A stretch of 45,697 bases of DNA from Rhodanobacteraceae bacterium (lineage in GTDB: Bacteria; Acidobacteriota; Terriglobia; Terriglobales; Acidobacteriaceae), in contig CAJCHN010000009.1 of the NCBI GenBank assembly GCA_903970285.1, positions 1 to 45,697 of the forward strand, in the 5' to 3' direction. Below are positions 1-7,773 of the stretch, piece by piece. The translations under genes and the position numbers were made by a program. A model generated the notes under the pieces. It was not told the origin of the DNA. It saw only the letters and a program-made list of their open reading frames with translations, and ran no database searches. Each line of letters begins with the position of its first letter. The stretch's first letter is position 1.

Positions 1-1
1 G

Positions 2-352
2 AACGTGGGCGAGCTGGCTGCGTTGCTGGCGCTGGCGGATATGGTGGTGTCGCTCGATACGGGCACGATGCACGTGGCGCGGGCGGTGGGCACGCCGATG
101 GTGGTGCTGGGGCCTTCGTGGCAGCGGCCGCACGAGTGGCTTCCGATGGGCAAGCCGCAGGTGAGGATTCTTCGCGGGGAGGATCGTGTCGGGGTTCCGG
201 AGGGTTATCAACTGGACGAGATTGAGGCGGAGGCGGTGGCGGAGACGCTGCGGGAGTTGACGAGGCTTTATCCGGCAGACGAAGCGGCGCGCGAGGCTCG
301 GCTGGCGCTGGGGATTTCGCCCGAGAAGGCTCAGCGGGGTGGGGCCGCGTAG
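2..352 (+). CDS. Glycosyltransferase family 9 (heptosyltransferase-like), 3' part
   Basis: Only the C-terminal part (about 116 residues) is present; the reading frame is open to the left window edge. The segment SLDTGTMHVARAVGTP followed by VVLGPS is the typical nucleotide-sugar-binding end of GT9 enzymes (ADP-heptose:LPS heptosyltransferases and relatives), where the D-T-G-x-x-H-x-A motif contacts the donor. By family knowledge such enzymes act at the inner face of the inner membrane during LPS core assembly. The tail (Ala/Arg/Glu rich) is not conserved in the family. The exact acceptor sugar cannot be told from this fragment. Confidence 0.82.
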   Translation, partial: NVGELAALLALADMVVSLDTGTMHVARAVGTPMVVLGPSWQRPHEWLPMGKPQVRILRGEDRVGVPEGYQLDEIEAEAVAETLRELTRLYPADEAAREARLALGISPEKAQRGGAA

Positions 353-650
353 CGGCGGTCCGGGCCGGGCTGGCAGGTAAAGCGTCGCAAACACCGGCAG
401 CCCCATGCGAAAACCAGTCGTTGCAGCGAAGCGAGGTCTTTCGGAAGCTTCAGTTTTCGCTCTGATCGGTGTGTCTGCCGAAGCTCGGAAGGGTCGGCCT
501 CGCCGACGTCCACGCGCCCCGCTGAAAGCGCGATGGATGAGGCGCCCTGAAGCGGTGTGGGCACAGGCTGCGGGAGACGGGTTTATGGGAGAAGTTTCTC
601 GGAGAGGATGAGGGCAGAGCTGGTCTGATCCTTACTTTCGAAACGAGATC
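353..650. other. Intergenic stretch, no gene seen
   Basis: About 300 bases between the end of the plus-strand GT9 gene and the end of the minus-strand comEC gene. Short open frames on both strands have no recognisable protein content and no convincing ribosome binding site. No clear U-tailed hairpin was found, although two convergent genes end here. Confidence 0.5.
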
Positions 651-3479
651 CTACTGGCAGGGTAAGGGCTGGTTGGCGACGATGGGGCAGATATGGCCTT
701 CGGCGGTGAGGTGGAAGGTGGTGAGGCCGAAGAGATCGGTGCGGAAGAGCCGGGTGTGCTCGCCGGCGAAGCGCTCGACGACCTCGCCGCGGGGGTGGCC
801 GAAGGGGTTGTGGCGGCCGACGCTGATGACTGCTTCGCGGGGCTGGGCGGCGGCGAGGAACTCCGGGTTGGAGGAGGTTCGGGAGCCGTGGTGTCCGACC
901 TTGAGCAGGGTTACTGGATGGATGAGGCCAGCGGCCAGCATGGCGTCTTCGCTGGGTCGCTCGGCGTCGCCGGCGAGCAGGGCGGAGGCCTGGCCGAACT
1001 GGAGGTGCAGGACGACGGAATCGTCGTTGCGGGGCGCGGCCGGGTTGGCGTAGGCGGGAGCCGGGGCGAGCACGGCGATCTCGACCGAGCCCCAGCGGAT
1101 GCGGTCGCCGGCATGCACGTGGCGGACCAGGATGCCGAGCTGCGCGGCCTGGGCGAGCAGCGCGCGGTAGAGCGCGGAGGCGGGATCGATGCCGACCCAG
1201 AGCTGGCGCGGGCGCAGGTCTGCAAGGATTGCGGGCATCCCGCCCATGTGATCGGTGTGGGCGTGCGTGAGCACGAGGAGGTCGAGGCTGCGCAGGCGGC
1301 GGGACCAGAGGTAGGGCGCGACCACCTGCTCGCCGAGGTCGAAGGAAGAGATGGTTTCGGCTGCGCCGTGCGAGCCGACCGGGCCGCCGGCATCGATGAG
1401 CATGGTTGAGCCTTCGGGGTTGATGGCGAGGATCGAGTCGCCCTGGCCGACGTCGAGGGCGGTGATTTCGAGACTGCCGGGAAGGGTGATCGGGGGTTCA
1501 GGCCAGAGGATGCATGCGGCGAGGACGGGCAGCGCCAGCGCTGCGACGCCCGCGCCAAAGCGGCTGCGGCGCACCAGCCAGCAGCAGGCGATCCACCCTG
1601 CTAGAGCCAGCAGGCCGATCCCCCACGCAGGCGCGGGGATGCGGGTATCGGACGCATGCAGGCCACTGATGCGCTGAATGACGAAGCTGACGCTGTGGAG
1701 GAGACAGGCGGTGAGCGCGGCGGGAGCGACGGCGAGGCGGAAGCTGAGCAGCGCGGTAAGGAACGTCGCGAGCGCGGCGGGGACGAGCAGGCCGATGGCG
1801 GGCAGCACGAGGATATTGGCTGGAACCGCAAAGACTGGCAGGCGATGGAAGTAGACGGCCATGGGGAGCACCATGACGAGCTCGGCGACCAGGCTGATGA
1901 GGGCGAGTTCGAACAGCCGCAGGAGCGAGCGGACGAGAAACGCCGGGGTGGCGCGGAGCAGGCGGCGGATGCGGGCGGGCGTGGGTGCGGGGGCGATTTC
2001 GGCGAGGGTTTCGCCCCACAGTTCCAGCATCAGGATGCACTGGGCGGGGCGTAGGTCGAAGACGCGGCGGGGATGGAGGAAGATCATGCGGGTGAGGGCG
2101 GCGTGGCGGATGGGGGTTCGCTGCGCCAGCGGGATGGCGATGCCGGCGATGGCGAGGATGACGAGGACCGTCATCTGGAAGCTGGCGTCGAAGAGGCTGG
2201 CGGGCGCGAGCACCAGCATGGCGAGGATGGCGGCTCCGAGTGCGTTGAGCGAGTCGCGCTGGCGTGAGAGCAGGCGCGCGAGCAGGAAGACCGCGGTCAT
2301 GAACAGGGCGCGCTGCGCCGGCTGGCCGAAACCGGTGAGGGCGGCGTAGGCGCTGGTTCCGGTGAGGGTGAGGAGGGTTGCCAGCCACGCCGGCAGGTGC
2401 GCGATGCCGGGGAGGCGCAGCCGCTTCAAGAGCCAGAAGAGACCGGCCGCGACCAAGGCGATGTGCAGACCGGAGACGACGAAGAGGTGGAAGGTTCCGG
2501 TGCGCTCGAAGCCGGTGCGGAGGGTGCGGCTGAGGCCGGTGCGATCGCCGAAGAGCATGGCGTTGAGCATGAGCGCGTCGGCCTGGGTCAGGCGAAGAAA
2601 CGGTGGCAGGGGATCGGTCTCGCCGGATGCGGCGACTTCGATGAGGCGTTTGGCGGCCCAGGCCTGGGCGGCGTAGAGGCGGCAGCGCGGAGTTGGAGGG
2701 GATTTCCCGAGAGGGATGATCTCCGCAGCGGAGACGTTGGCGTGGGCGGAGATTCCCTGCCCCAGCAGGTAGGCGGCGTAGTCGAAGGCGCCGGGGGTGC
2801 GGAAGCGGTCGGGCGGCTTGAGGCGCAGGGGGAGTTCGAGACGATCTCCGCAGGCGGGGGTGAAGCGTGGAGTGGGGTCGATGCGCGGATTCGGCTGGGA
2901 GCGCGGGCCGGGCCGGGGGCGGCTTTCGGGCTGGAAGACAGAGACGCGAATGCCTCCGGGGATAGGGACCAGGGTGCTGGTGTCGGGGGTGACGTCTTCG
3001 ATCTGGTCGACCGCGAGGTCGAGCTCGAGCGGCTGGCCGCGCTGCTGCGAGGTGTCTTCAGCTGCTTCCCAGGGCGGGATGGAGTCGGTATCGGGCGCGG
3101 CGTTGAGGGCGGCGGCTGCAGCTTTCGGCGGCGGGGTGCGGACGCGGACCACGCGGGCGCGGACGGTGCGGCTGAGATTGTCGGCGAAGCGGAGCAGTGC
3201 TGCCTGCGGCGGGGGCGCGGGCTGCCAGTCCAGGGCGGCGATGCCCAGGGCGAACCAGACCGCCGCGACCGTGACGATGGCGGATCGCAGATGCAGCGCG
3301 AGGGCGAGGACGGCAAGCAGCGAAAGCAGCGCGAGCGCGGCGACCACGAGCCGGGCCTGGTGCTGGGCGGCTCGCGCGCAGACGATGCCGAGCGCGAACC
3401 AGGCCGCGGCGGCCGCAAGCGGCGCACGGCGGAAGCGAAGACGCTCTATATGCTGCTCGGCAGAGACGCGGTCCGGCAT
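651..3479 (-). CDS. comEC: ComEC/Rec2 family DNA-uptake channel
   Basis: A 942-residue polytopic membrane protein. The N-terminal third has several hydrophobic helices and a soluble insert rich in Pro and charged residues. The middle carries the Competence domain, with the family hallmark FVVSGLHIALVA. The C-terminal third is a metallo-beta-lactamase-fold domain with LTHAHTDHMGG (H-x-H-x-D-H metal site) and KVGHHGSRTSSNPEFL. ComEC is known to pass single-stranded DNA through the inner membrane in transformation, and the beta-lactamase-like domain may degrade the non-transported strand. It starts 47 bases after the end of the RlmD-type gene on the same strand, so both may share a transcript. 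The ATG at 3479 lacks a clear Shine-Dalgarno sequence. Length and domain order are normal for Gram-negative ComEC. Confidence 0.93.
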   Translation of the reverse strand: MPDRVSAEQHIERLRFRRAPLAAAAAWFALGIVCARAAQHQARLVVAALALLSLLAVLALALHLRSAIVTVAAVWFALGIAALDWQPAPPPQAALLRFADNLSRTVRARVVRVRTPPPKAAAAALNAAPDTDSIPPWEAAEDTSQQRGQPLELDLAVDQIEDVTPDTSTLVPIPGGIRVSVFQPESRPRPGPRSQPNPRIDPTPRFTPACGDRLELPLRLKPPDRFRTPGAFDYAAYLLGQGISAHANVSAAEIIPLGKSPPTPRCRLYAAQAWAAKRLIEVAASGETDPLPPFLRLTQADALMLNAMLFGDRTGLSRTLRTGFERTGTFHLFVVSGLHIALVAAGLFWLLKRLRLPGIAHLPAWLATLLTLTGTSAYAALTGFGQPAQRALFMTAVFLLARLLSRQRDSLNALGAAILAMLVLAPASLFDASFQMTVLVILAIAGIAIPLAQRTPIRHAALTRMIFLHPRRVFDLRPAQCILMLELWGETLAEIAPAPTPARIRRLLRATPAFLVRSLLRLFELALISLVAELVMVLPMAVYFHRLPVFAVPANILVLPAIGLLVPAALATFLTALLSFRLAVAPAALTACLLHSVSFVIQRISGLHASDTRIPAPAWGIGLLALAGWIACCWLVRRSRFGAGVAALALPVLAACILWPEPPITLPGSLEITALDVGQGDSILAINPEGSTMLIDAGGPVGSHGAAETISSFDLGEQVVAPYLWSRRLRSLDLLVLTHAHTDHMGGMPAILADLRPRQLWVGIDPASALYRALLAQAAQLGILVRHVHAGDRIRWGSVEIAVLAPAPAYANPAAPRNDDSVVLHLQFGQASALLAGDAERPSEDAMLAAGLIHPVTLLKVGHHGSRTSSNPEFLAAAQPREAVISVGRHNPFGHPRGEVVERFAGEHTRLFRTDLFGLTTFHLTAEGHICPIVANQPLPCQ

Positions 3480-3526
3480 GATTTGGGTCAGGGTACACCG
3501 AAGAGGCAGCCTCGGGTTCCCGGCTG

Positions 3527-4921
3527 TCAGCCGGGATTGTGACGCAGGGTCACGATGGTTTCAATATGGAACGTCTGCGGGAAGAGGTCGATCAAGGTGA
3601 CGGATTCGATGGTGTAGGTGCGTTCGGTGAGCAGGGCGAGGTCGCGCGCCAGGGTGGTGGGGTCGCAAGAGACGTAGACGACTTCGGGGGCGGCGATGCG
3701 GGCGAGGAGGCGGGCGGCTTCGGCACCGAGGCCGGCGCGCGGCGGATCGCAGACGATAAGCGAGGGGTGTTCGCGCTCGATGACGCGAGCGCGGAGGAAG
3801 TCGAGGGTGCTGCTATGGATGGGCTCCACCTGCGTCTGCTTCCGAGACAGAGCCTGCAGGCTGGCGGCTGCGGCTTCGGCGCCTTCGACCGCGACCACGC
3901 GGGAGAAGCGTTCGGCGAGCGCGCGGGTGAAGAGGCCGACGCCGGCGTAGAGATCCCAGGCGAGCACGCCCGAGCGGCCGGAGGTGACGAGGTCGACCAG
4001 GCGATCGACCAGGAAGCGATTGACCTGGAAGAACGCTCCGCGCGGCAGCCAGTAGGTGCGTCCGTCTACGGGGTAGGCGAGACCGGCCGCACCCCAGGCG
4101 GCTCCGGGCCACAGGCGGCGGGTGCGGCGGTTGAGTTCGGGGTCGAGCAGCGCGCCGGCGCCGGAGAGTTCGGGCACGGCGGCGTTGAGCCGCTCACAGA
4201 AGCCAGGGAAGCTCGACGATTCGCGGCGGGCGGCGTCGGCGGAGCGCAGGAGAAACTGCAGCTGCAGGCGGGATTCATCGGGGGTGCAGAAAAGTTCGAG
4301 TTCGGAGGTGTTCGCGAGCCAGCGCGCGACCAGGGGATCGGTGGCCGCAAGGGTGAGCAGGGTGCCGGCGGCACGCCAGAGCAGCGGCGCGGCGATGGGG
4401 CACATGCGGATGGGCAGGAAGAGGTTGGTCTGGCGCCGGCTGTAGCCGACCTGCAGGGCTCCCGTGGCGTCAGGTTCAAGGCGCAGCCGGATGCGGTTCC
4501 GGTAGTGGTATGGGCCGGCGGATTCGAGCTGGAGGGCTGGAATGGCGAGTCCGGCTGAGGCGAAGAGCTGTTGCAGGATCTCGCGCTTGAGGCTGAGTTG
4601 AGCCGGGTACGCGGCGTGCTGGTAGTGGCATCCGCCGCAGGCGCCGAAGTGCTGGCAGTGCGGGGGAACGCGGGCGGGCGACGGCTGGAGGATCGAGGTG
4701 CCGTGGACCACTTCGCCGGGCAGGACGAACGGGAGGGTTTCGCCGGAGCTGGTGGTGAAGGAGCCCCCGTAGACGGGGCTGCCGACGCGGGCGGGAACAT
4801 CCGGCTCCCGTTGCTCCTTGTGGCTGAGCGAGTTGATCAAGTCACCAGTGTAAACAGGAGAGCTTTGGGGAGCGTGCAGCCTGGACAGTCGGCTGCAGGC
4901 GGTCGTCCGAGCGTCTTCCAT
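3527..4921 (-). CDS. rlmD: RlmD/RumA-type 23S rRNA (uracil-5-)-methyltransferase
   Basis: Class I SAM-dependent RNA m5U methyltransferase, 464 residues from the chosen ATG. Near the N terminus C-x5-C-x2-C (residues 89, 95, 98: CQHFGACGGC), with a fourth Cys in RMCPIA, forms the [4Fe-4S] site typical of RlmD. Further on are WDLYAGVGLFTRALAERF (SAM binding), CDPPRAGLG and the catalytic-Cys segment YVSCDPTTLARDL. By family knowledge it methylates a uridine of 23S rRNA (U1939 type); the exact target is inferred. The start is uncertain. The frame is open up to a TTG at 4996 without a ribosome site; ATG 4921 has AAGGG 8 bases upstream. The first 45 residues do not look like a TRAM domain, and a well-placed ribosome site precedes an ATG at 4800 in another frame. 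Confidence 0.85.
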   Translation of the reverse strand: MEDARTTACSRLSRLHAPQSSPVYTGDLINSLSHKEQREPDVPARVGSPVYGGSFTTSSGETLPFVLPGEVVHGTSILQPSPARVPPHCQHFGACGGCHYQHAAYPAQLSLKREILQQLFASAGLAIPALQLESAGPYHYRNRIRLRLEPDATGALQVGYSRRQTNLFLPIRMCPIAAPLLWRAAGTLLTLAATDPLVARWLANTSELELFCTPDESRLQLQFLLRSADAARRESSSFPGFCERLNAAVPELSGAGALLDPELNRRTRRLWPGAAWGAAGLAYPVDGRTYWLPRGAFFQVNRFLVDRLVDLVTSGRSGVLAWDLYAGVGLFTRALAERFSRVVAVEGAEAAAASLQALSRKQTQVEPIHSSTLDFLRARVIEREHPSLIVCDPPRAGLGAEAARLLARIAAPEVVYVSCDPTTLARDLALLTERTYTIESVTLIDLFPQTFHIETIVTLRHNPG

Positions 4922-5179
4922 GCCACCTACCCTTGGAAGAGGCGCGAGTGGCAATGGGCTCCGGCGCTGTTGAAGCGGCAGGGCTTCTTGAAGCAACTAG
5001 CGGGAGCGCAGCGTGAGAGCGATTCATCGCGCAACTTTCGTGGCATGAGAGGGTTCTAATGTGCAGGCGGTTAGACCGGGGCGGGGCTGAAGACAAAGAT
5101 CGGATTCGGCAAACACCGGATGGCGGCTCAGAGCGTTGGCTCGAATGAATCGGGCAGCTCGCCCTCGAGGAGGGGAACG

Positions 5180-5632
5180 ATGAAATATCTCAGGTATCTG
5201 GCGTTACTCAGCATCTTGATTCTTCCGTTTGGCCTGGCAGCGTCGGCAGCACATGCGCAGGTTGCGGTCGGGGTTGGCATTGGTTATCCAGGGTACGTCT
5301 ATGGACCTCCGGTCTGCGAGTATGGCTACTACGGCTACTATCCGTACGCCTGCGCGCCGTACGGCTACTATGGCCCGAACTACTTTGTGGGCGGCATCTT
5401 CATCGGCGCGGGCCCGTGGTTCCGCGGCGGCTACGGCTTCCGCGGCGGGTATGGCTTCCGTGGCGGGTATGGATATCGCGGCTACGGTTATGGCGTCGGC
5501 TATCATGGTGGGTATGGTGGCTTCCATGGCGGCCCGATTCCTGCGGGTGGCTTCCACACGGCTGCAGCGGGCGGATTCCATGGCGGCAGCGTGGGCGGCG
5601 GGTTCCATGGTGGTGGTGGCGGACGCCGGTAA
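5180..5632 (+). CDS. Secreted Gly/Tyr-rich protein
   Basis: A 150-residue protein with a clear signal peptide (basic start MKYLRYL, hydrophobic core, AHA cleavage box near residue 26). The mature part is low complexity: a Tyr/Gly/Pro/Cys segment, then PNYFVGGIFIGAGPWF, then several copies of RGGYGF/Y and a Gly/His/Phe-rich end. The start at 5180 is set by GAGGAGGGG just upstream; the frame stays open upstream but without support. A hairpin with a T-rich tail follows the stop. Such short Gly/Tyr-rich exported proteins are common in acidobacteria and some proteobacteria and have no assigned function; an envelope or surface-coating role is only a guess. Confidence 0.75.
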   Translation: MKYLRYLALLSILILPFGLAASAAHAQVAVGVGIGYPGYVYGPPVCEYGYYGYYPYACAPYGYYGPNYFVGGIFIGAGPWFRGGYGFRGGYGFRGGYGYRGYGYGVGYHGGYGGFHGGPIPAGGFHTAAAGGFHGGSVGGGFHGGGGGRR

Positions 5633-5653
5633 GACGTGGCGAAGTAGAGACGG

Positions 5654-5689
5654 AGGGCTGGCGAGCAATCGCCGGCCCTTCTTGTTCTT
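5654..5689 (+). terminator. Probable intrinsic terminator after the Gly/Tyr-rich gene
   Basis: AGGGCTGGCGA (5654-5664) pairs with TCGCCGGCCCT (5669-5679) across a GCAA tetraloop, with a single G-T wobble, followed by a T-rich run. It lies 22 bases after the stop codon at 5632. Confidence 0.7.
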
Positions 5690-5710
5690 GGGCAAGCGAT
5701 AGTCCGGCCG

Positions 5711-5797
5711 GACGGGCGCTTGCCGGACGGGCGGCCTGCGCTGCGGTCACTGCTTGACCTGTGCCGGTTTCGCGGGGTGCTCCCCTGGCCGCTCGCC
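5711..5797 (+). repeat. Composite intergenic repeat, parts A and B (copy 1)
   Basis: Part A contains two copies of CCGGACGGGCG and then GCGGTCACTGCTTGA. Part B, about 10 bases further on, contains GGGGTGCTCCCCTGGCCGC. The same order of parts occurs at 6551-6693 and 28379-28468. The element lies between two convergent genes and contains no open frame with coding character. Confidence 0.55.
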
Positions 5798-5845
5798 GAA
5801 TGCCGTGCGGACCGGCGGCAGGACCGGGCCGGAACGCATGGCGGG

Positions 5846-6538
5846 CTAGGTGTGAGGCATGTAGAAGAGGCTGAGGCGGGGTAGCCGGCGCGCTTCGAGC
5901 AGGCGCTTCTGCAGGAACTGCTGCTGGAGCTGGCGGACCTGGAGTGCTCCCATCCTGCTGCGGTAGGGGGCGAGTTCGCGGTCGGCCTGGGCTCGCAACT
6001 CGACCAGCTCCGACTCCGGCGCGGCAGCCAGGATGGCGGCAAAGAGCTTCTCTTCGAGCACGGTGAGGGTGCGGTCAAGGTCTTCGAGGCGGGTGGGTTG
6101 AGCCTCCACGGCGGCGGCAAGCTCGCGCAGACGATCTGCGGTGGCGTGATCCGCCGGCTCGACCGCGGCGGCATTCTGCCGCAGCCAGGCGGCGACGCGC
6201 GCGGGCTCGAAGCCCAACTCCACTTCGGGCCTGGCCGTGTGCACTCCGATGGCGGCTTCGGCCGCGGCTTCGGCGGCGGCCATGACGGCCTGCGCGGTCC
6301 AGGCCAGGCCGTTGACCTTCCTAAAGCGCTTGTGCGTGCGCGCCACTTTGGCATCGTGCTTGTCGAAGGCCTCGTCGATGCCGCGCAGCACGGCTTCGAG
6401 GGGGACGCCGGCTTCGCGCCAAGTCTCGATCAGCGCCCAGTCGAGGGTCGAAAGCATGAGCAGCGAGCCGCGCCGCTGCTGAAAGCGCTGTTCGATTTCG
6501 GTGAAGTAGTTAAAGTAGTTCTGCACTCTTCCTACCAT
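5846..6538 (-). CDS. Hypothetical protein, helical
   Basis: I do not recognise this 230-residue protein as a named family. It starts with NYFNYFTEIEQRFQQRR and LSTLDWALIETWREAGVPLE, then a segment built of Ala/Glu/Arg-rich predicted helices, and ends with a likely coiled coil (QVRQLQQQFLQKRLLEARR) and LPRLSLFYMPHT. It has no signal peptide and no membrane helix, so it is probably cytoplasmic. The base composition matches its neighbours, and the protein has a natural amino-acid mix, which argues for a real gene. It is the last gene of the minus-strand run nadC-birA-coaX, separated from coaX by a 143-base gap filled with repeats. The start could be ATG 6538 or GTG 6526; neither has a strong ribosome site. 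Confidence 0.7.
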   Translation of the reverse strand: MVGRVQNYFNYFTEIEQRFQQRRGSLLMLSTLDWALIETWREAGVPLEAVLRGIDEAFDKHDAKVARTHKRFRKVNGLAWTAQAVMAAAEAAAEAAIGVHTARPEVELGFEPARVAAWLRQNAAAVEPADHATADRLRELAAAVEAQPTRLEDLDRTLTVLEEKLFAAILAAAPESELVELRAQADRELAPYRSRMGALQVRQLQQQFLQKRLLEARRLPRLSLFYMPHT

Positions 6539-6550
6539 AAGAGCAAAGCT

Positions 6551-6693
6551 CTGTTGGGACGGGTGCCCTGCGGGGCGGCGGTCACTTCGTGAGTTTTATA
6601 GGGCGTTGCGTGGTGCTCCCGCTGGTCGCCGGCTGCATGTTGTCGCCGACCGACGGGAGGATCACGCGAAGCAGCTAAGAGTCACGAAGTGAC
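6551..6693 (+). repeat. Composite intergenic repeat, parts A and B (copy 2), bounded by inverted 12-mers
   Basis: Part A is GGACGGGTGCCCTGCGGGGC (6557-6576) followed by GTCACTTCGTGA (6581-6592). Part B is an imperfect palindrome: CTCCCGCTGGTCG (6616-6628) opposite CGACCGACGGGAG (6647-6659), with TTGCGTG and CACGCGAA extending the outer ends. The 12-mer TCACGAAGTGAC at 6682-6693 is the exact reverse complement of the one at 6581 and contains the coaX stop codon. Confidence 0.65.
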
Positions 6694-7548
6694 ACGCCGG
6701 GCGCGTTGCTGATGCCGTTCGTAGACCAGGCGAACGCCGGTGAGGGTCAGGTGCGGGTCGACGAGGTGCAGGTAGCGGGAGCCGCTGGCGATGAGCGGAG
6801 CGAGGCCGCCGGTGGCGATGATCGGGATTTCGCCTTTCGAGGTGGGGCCGGGCGCTTCGAGGTCCGCCGTCATGCGTTCGAGCATCCGTTCCAGGATGCC
6901 GTCGACCAGGCCGATGTAGCCGTAGTAGAGGCCGATCTGGATGTTGTCGACAGTGCCCGTACCGATGACTTTGGCGGGCTTGCGTACGTCGACGCGTGGA
7001 AGACGGGCGGCGCGGCTGAAGAGCGCGTCGGCGGAGATGCCGAGACCGGGCGCGATGGCGCCGCCGAGGAATTCGCCGCGGGCGGAGATGGCGTTAAAGA
7101 CGGTGGCGGTGCCCATATCGACGGTGATGCAGGCGGCGTGGAAGCGCTCGAAGGCGGCGACGCAATCGACGATTCGGTCGGCGCCTACCTCGGCGGGGTG
7201 ATCGGTAAGGATGGGCAGGCCGGTCTTGACGCCGGGCTCGATGAACAGCGGACGAAGGTTGAAGTAGGCTTCGCAGACGTGACGCAGGGTGCCTTCGGCG
7301 GGCGGTACGACGCTGGCGATGCAGATTCCGGTAACGACGGAGAGCGCGAGCTGGCTGGACTCAAAGAGCGAGCGGAGCAGGACGCCGAATTCGTCGGCGG
7401 TCTGCTCGTCAGGGGTCGTGATGCGCCAGTGGGCGACGGCGTCGGGATGGAAACGGTGCGGGGTGGCGGCGGTTCCGGCTTCTGGCGGGATGGGGCGGTA
7501 GAGGCCGAGGACCGCGTTGGTGTTGCCGACGTCGATGGCTAAGAGCAT
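6682..7548 (-). CDS. coaX: Type III pantothenate kinase
   Basis: CoaX, 288 residues, phosphorylates pantothenate in the first step of CoA synthesis. It belongs to the acetate/sugar kinase/actin fold: DVGNTNAVLGLY at the start is the phosphate loop, GADRIVDCVAAFERF and CITVDMGTATVFN are the second conserved block, and GGAIAPGLGIS the third. Type III enzymes need a monovalent cation and resist CoA feedback (family knowledge). Length is slightly above the usual 255-270 residues because of an insertion after the first motif (PIPPEAGTAATPHRFHPD). It follows nadC and birA on the same strand, a grouping of cofactor genes seen in several phyla. The last four codons lie inside a repeat 12-mer. No strong ribosome site precedes ATG 7548. 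Confidence 0.93.
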   Translation of the reverse strand: MLLAIDVGNTNAVLGLYRPIPPEAGTAATPHRFHPDAVAHWRITTPDEQTADEFGVLLRSLFESSQLALSVVTGICIASVVPPAEGTLRHVCEAYFNLRPLFIEPGVKTGLPILTDHPAEVGADRIVDCVAAFERFHAACITVDMGTATVFNAISARGEFLGGAIAPGLGISADALFSRAARLPRVDVRKPAKVIGTGTVDNIQIGLYYGYIGLVDGILERMLERMTADLEAPGPTSKGEIPIIATGGLAPLIASGSRYLHLVDPHLTLTGVRLVYERHQQRARRVTS

Positions 7549-7567
7549 GGTGCCTACATTCTAAGAG

Positions 7568-7665
7568 TCCTGCCGGACGGGCGCCCTGGGCGGGCGGCGT
7601 TGCCTTCGCTGTTTTGCGAAAGGCGAATTACCGGACTATGTTCCTTGTGGTTCCTTGTGCCAGGC
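7568..7665 (+). repeat. Intergenic repeats: part A element and a 10-base tandem
   Basis: GGACGGGCGCCCTGGGCGGG (7575-7594) is a solitary part A copy resembling those at 5711 and 6557. After it, TTCCTTGTGG and TTCCTTGTGC (7641-7660) form a 10-base tandem. The whole gap between coaX and birA (7549-7773) has no credible gene. Confidence 0.5.
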
Positions 7666-7773
7666 TTACGACCGCAAATTGTCGCCAGACCCGTCCTGGA
7701 GCTGCGCCCCGGGGCTTGGGTGTCGCGGGCTTTCGGCCCTGAAACAAGTGCAATAAACTTCCGGCTCGGGACA

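Noticed and set aside
331..611. Small frames between the GT9 and comEC genes
   Set aside because: Arg/Pro-rich products on both strands, no start support, no known domain.
2397..3542. Long plus-strand frame over comEC
   Set aside because: Gly/Glu/Arg-rich shadow of the comEC codons, no domain and no ribosome site.
4066..4800. Frame starting at ATG 4800 with a good ribosome site
   Set aside because: Apart from its start it reads as a Ser/Pro/Ala-rich shadow of the methyltransferase gene; kept only as a hint for an N-terminal problem.
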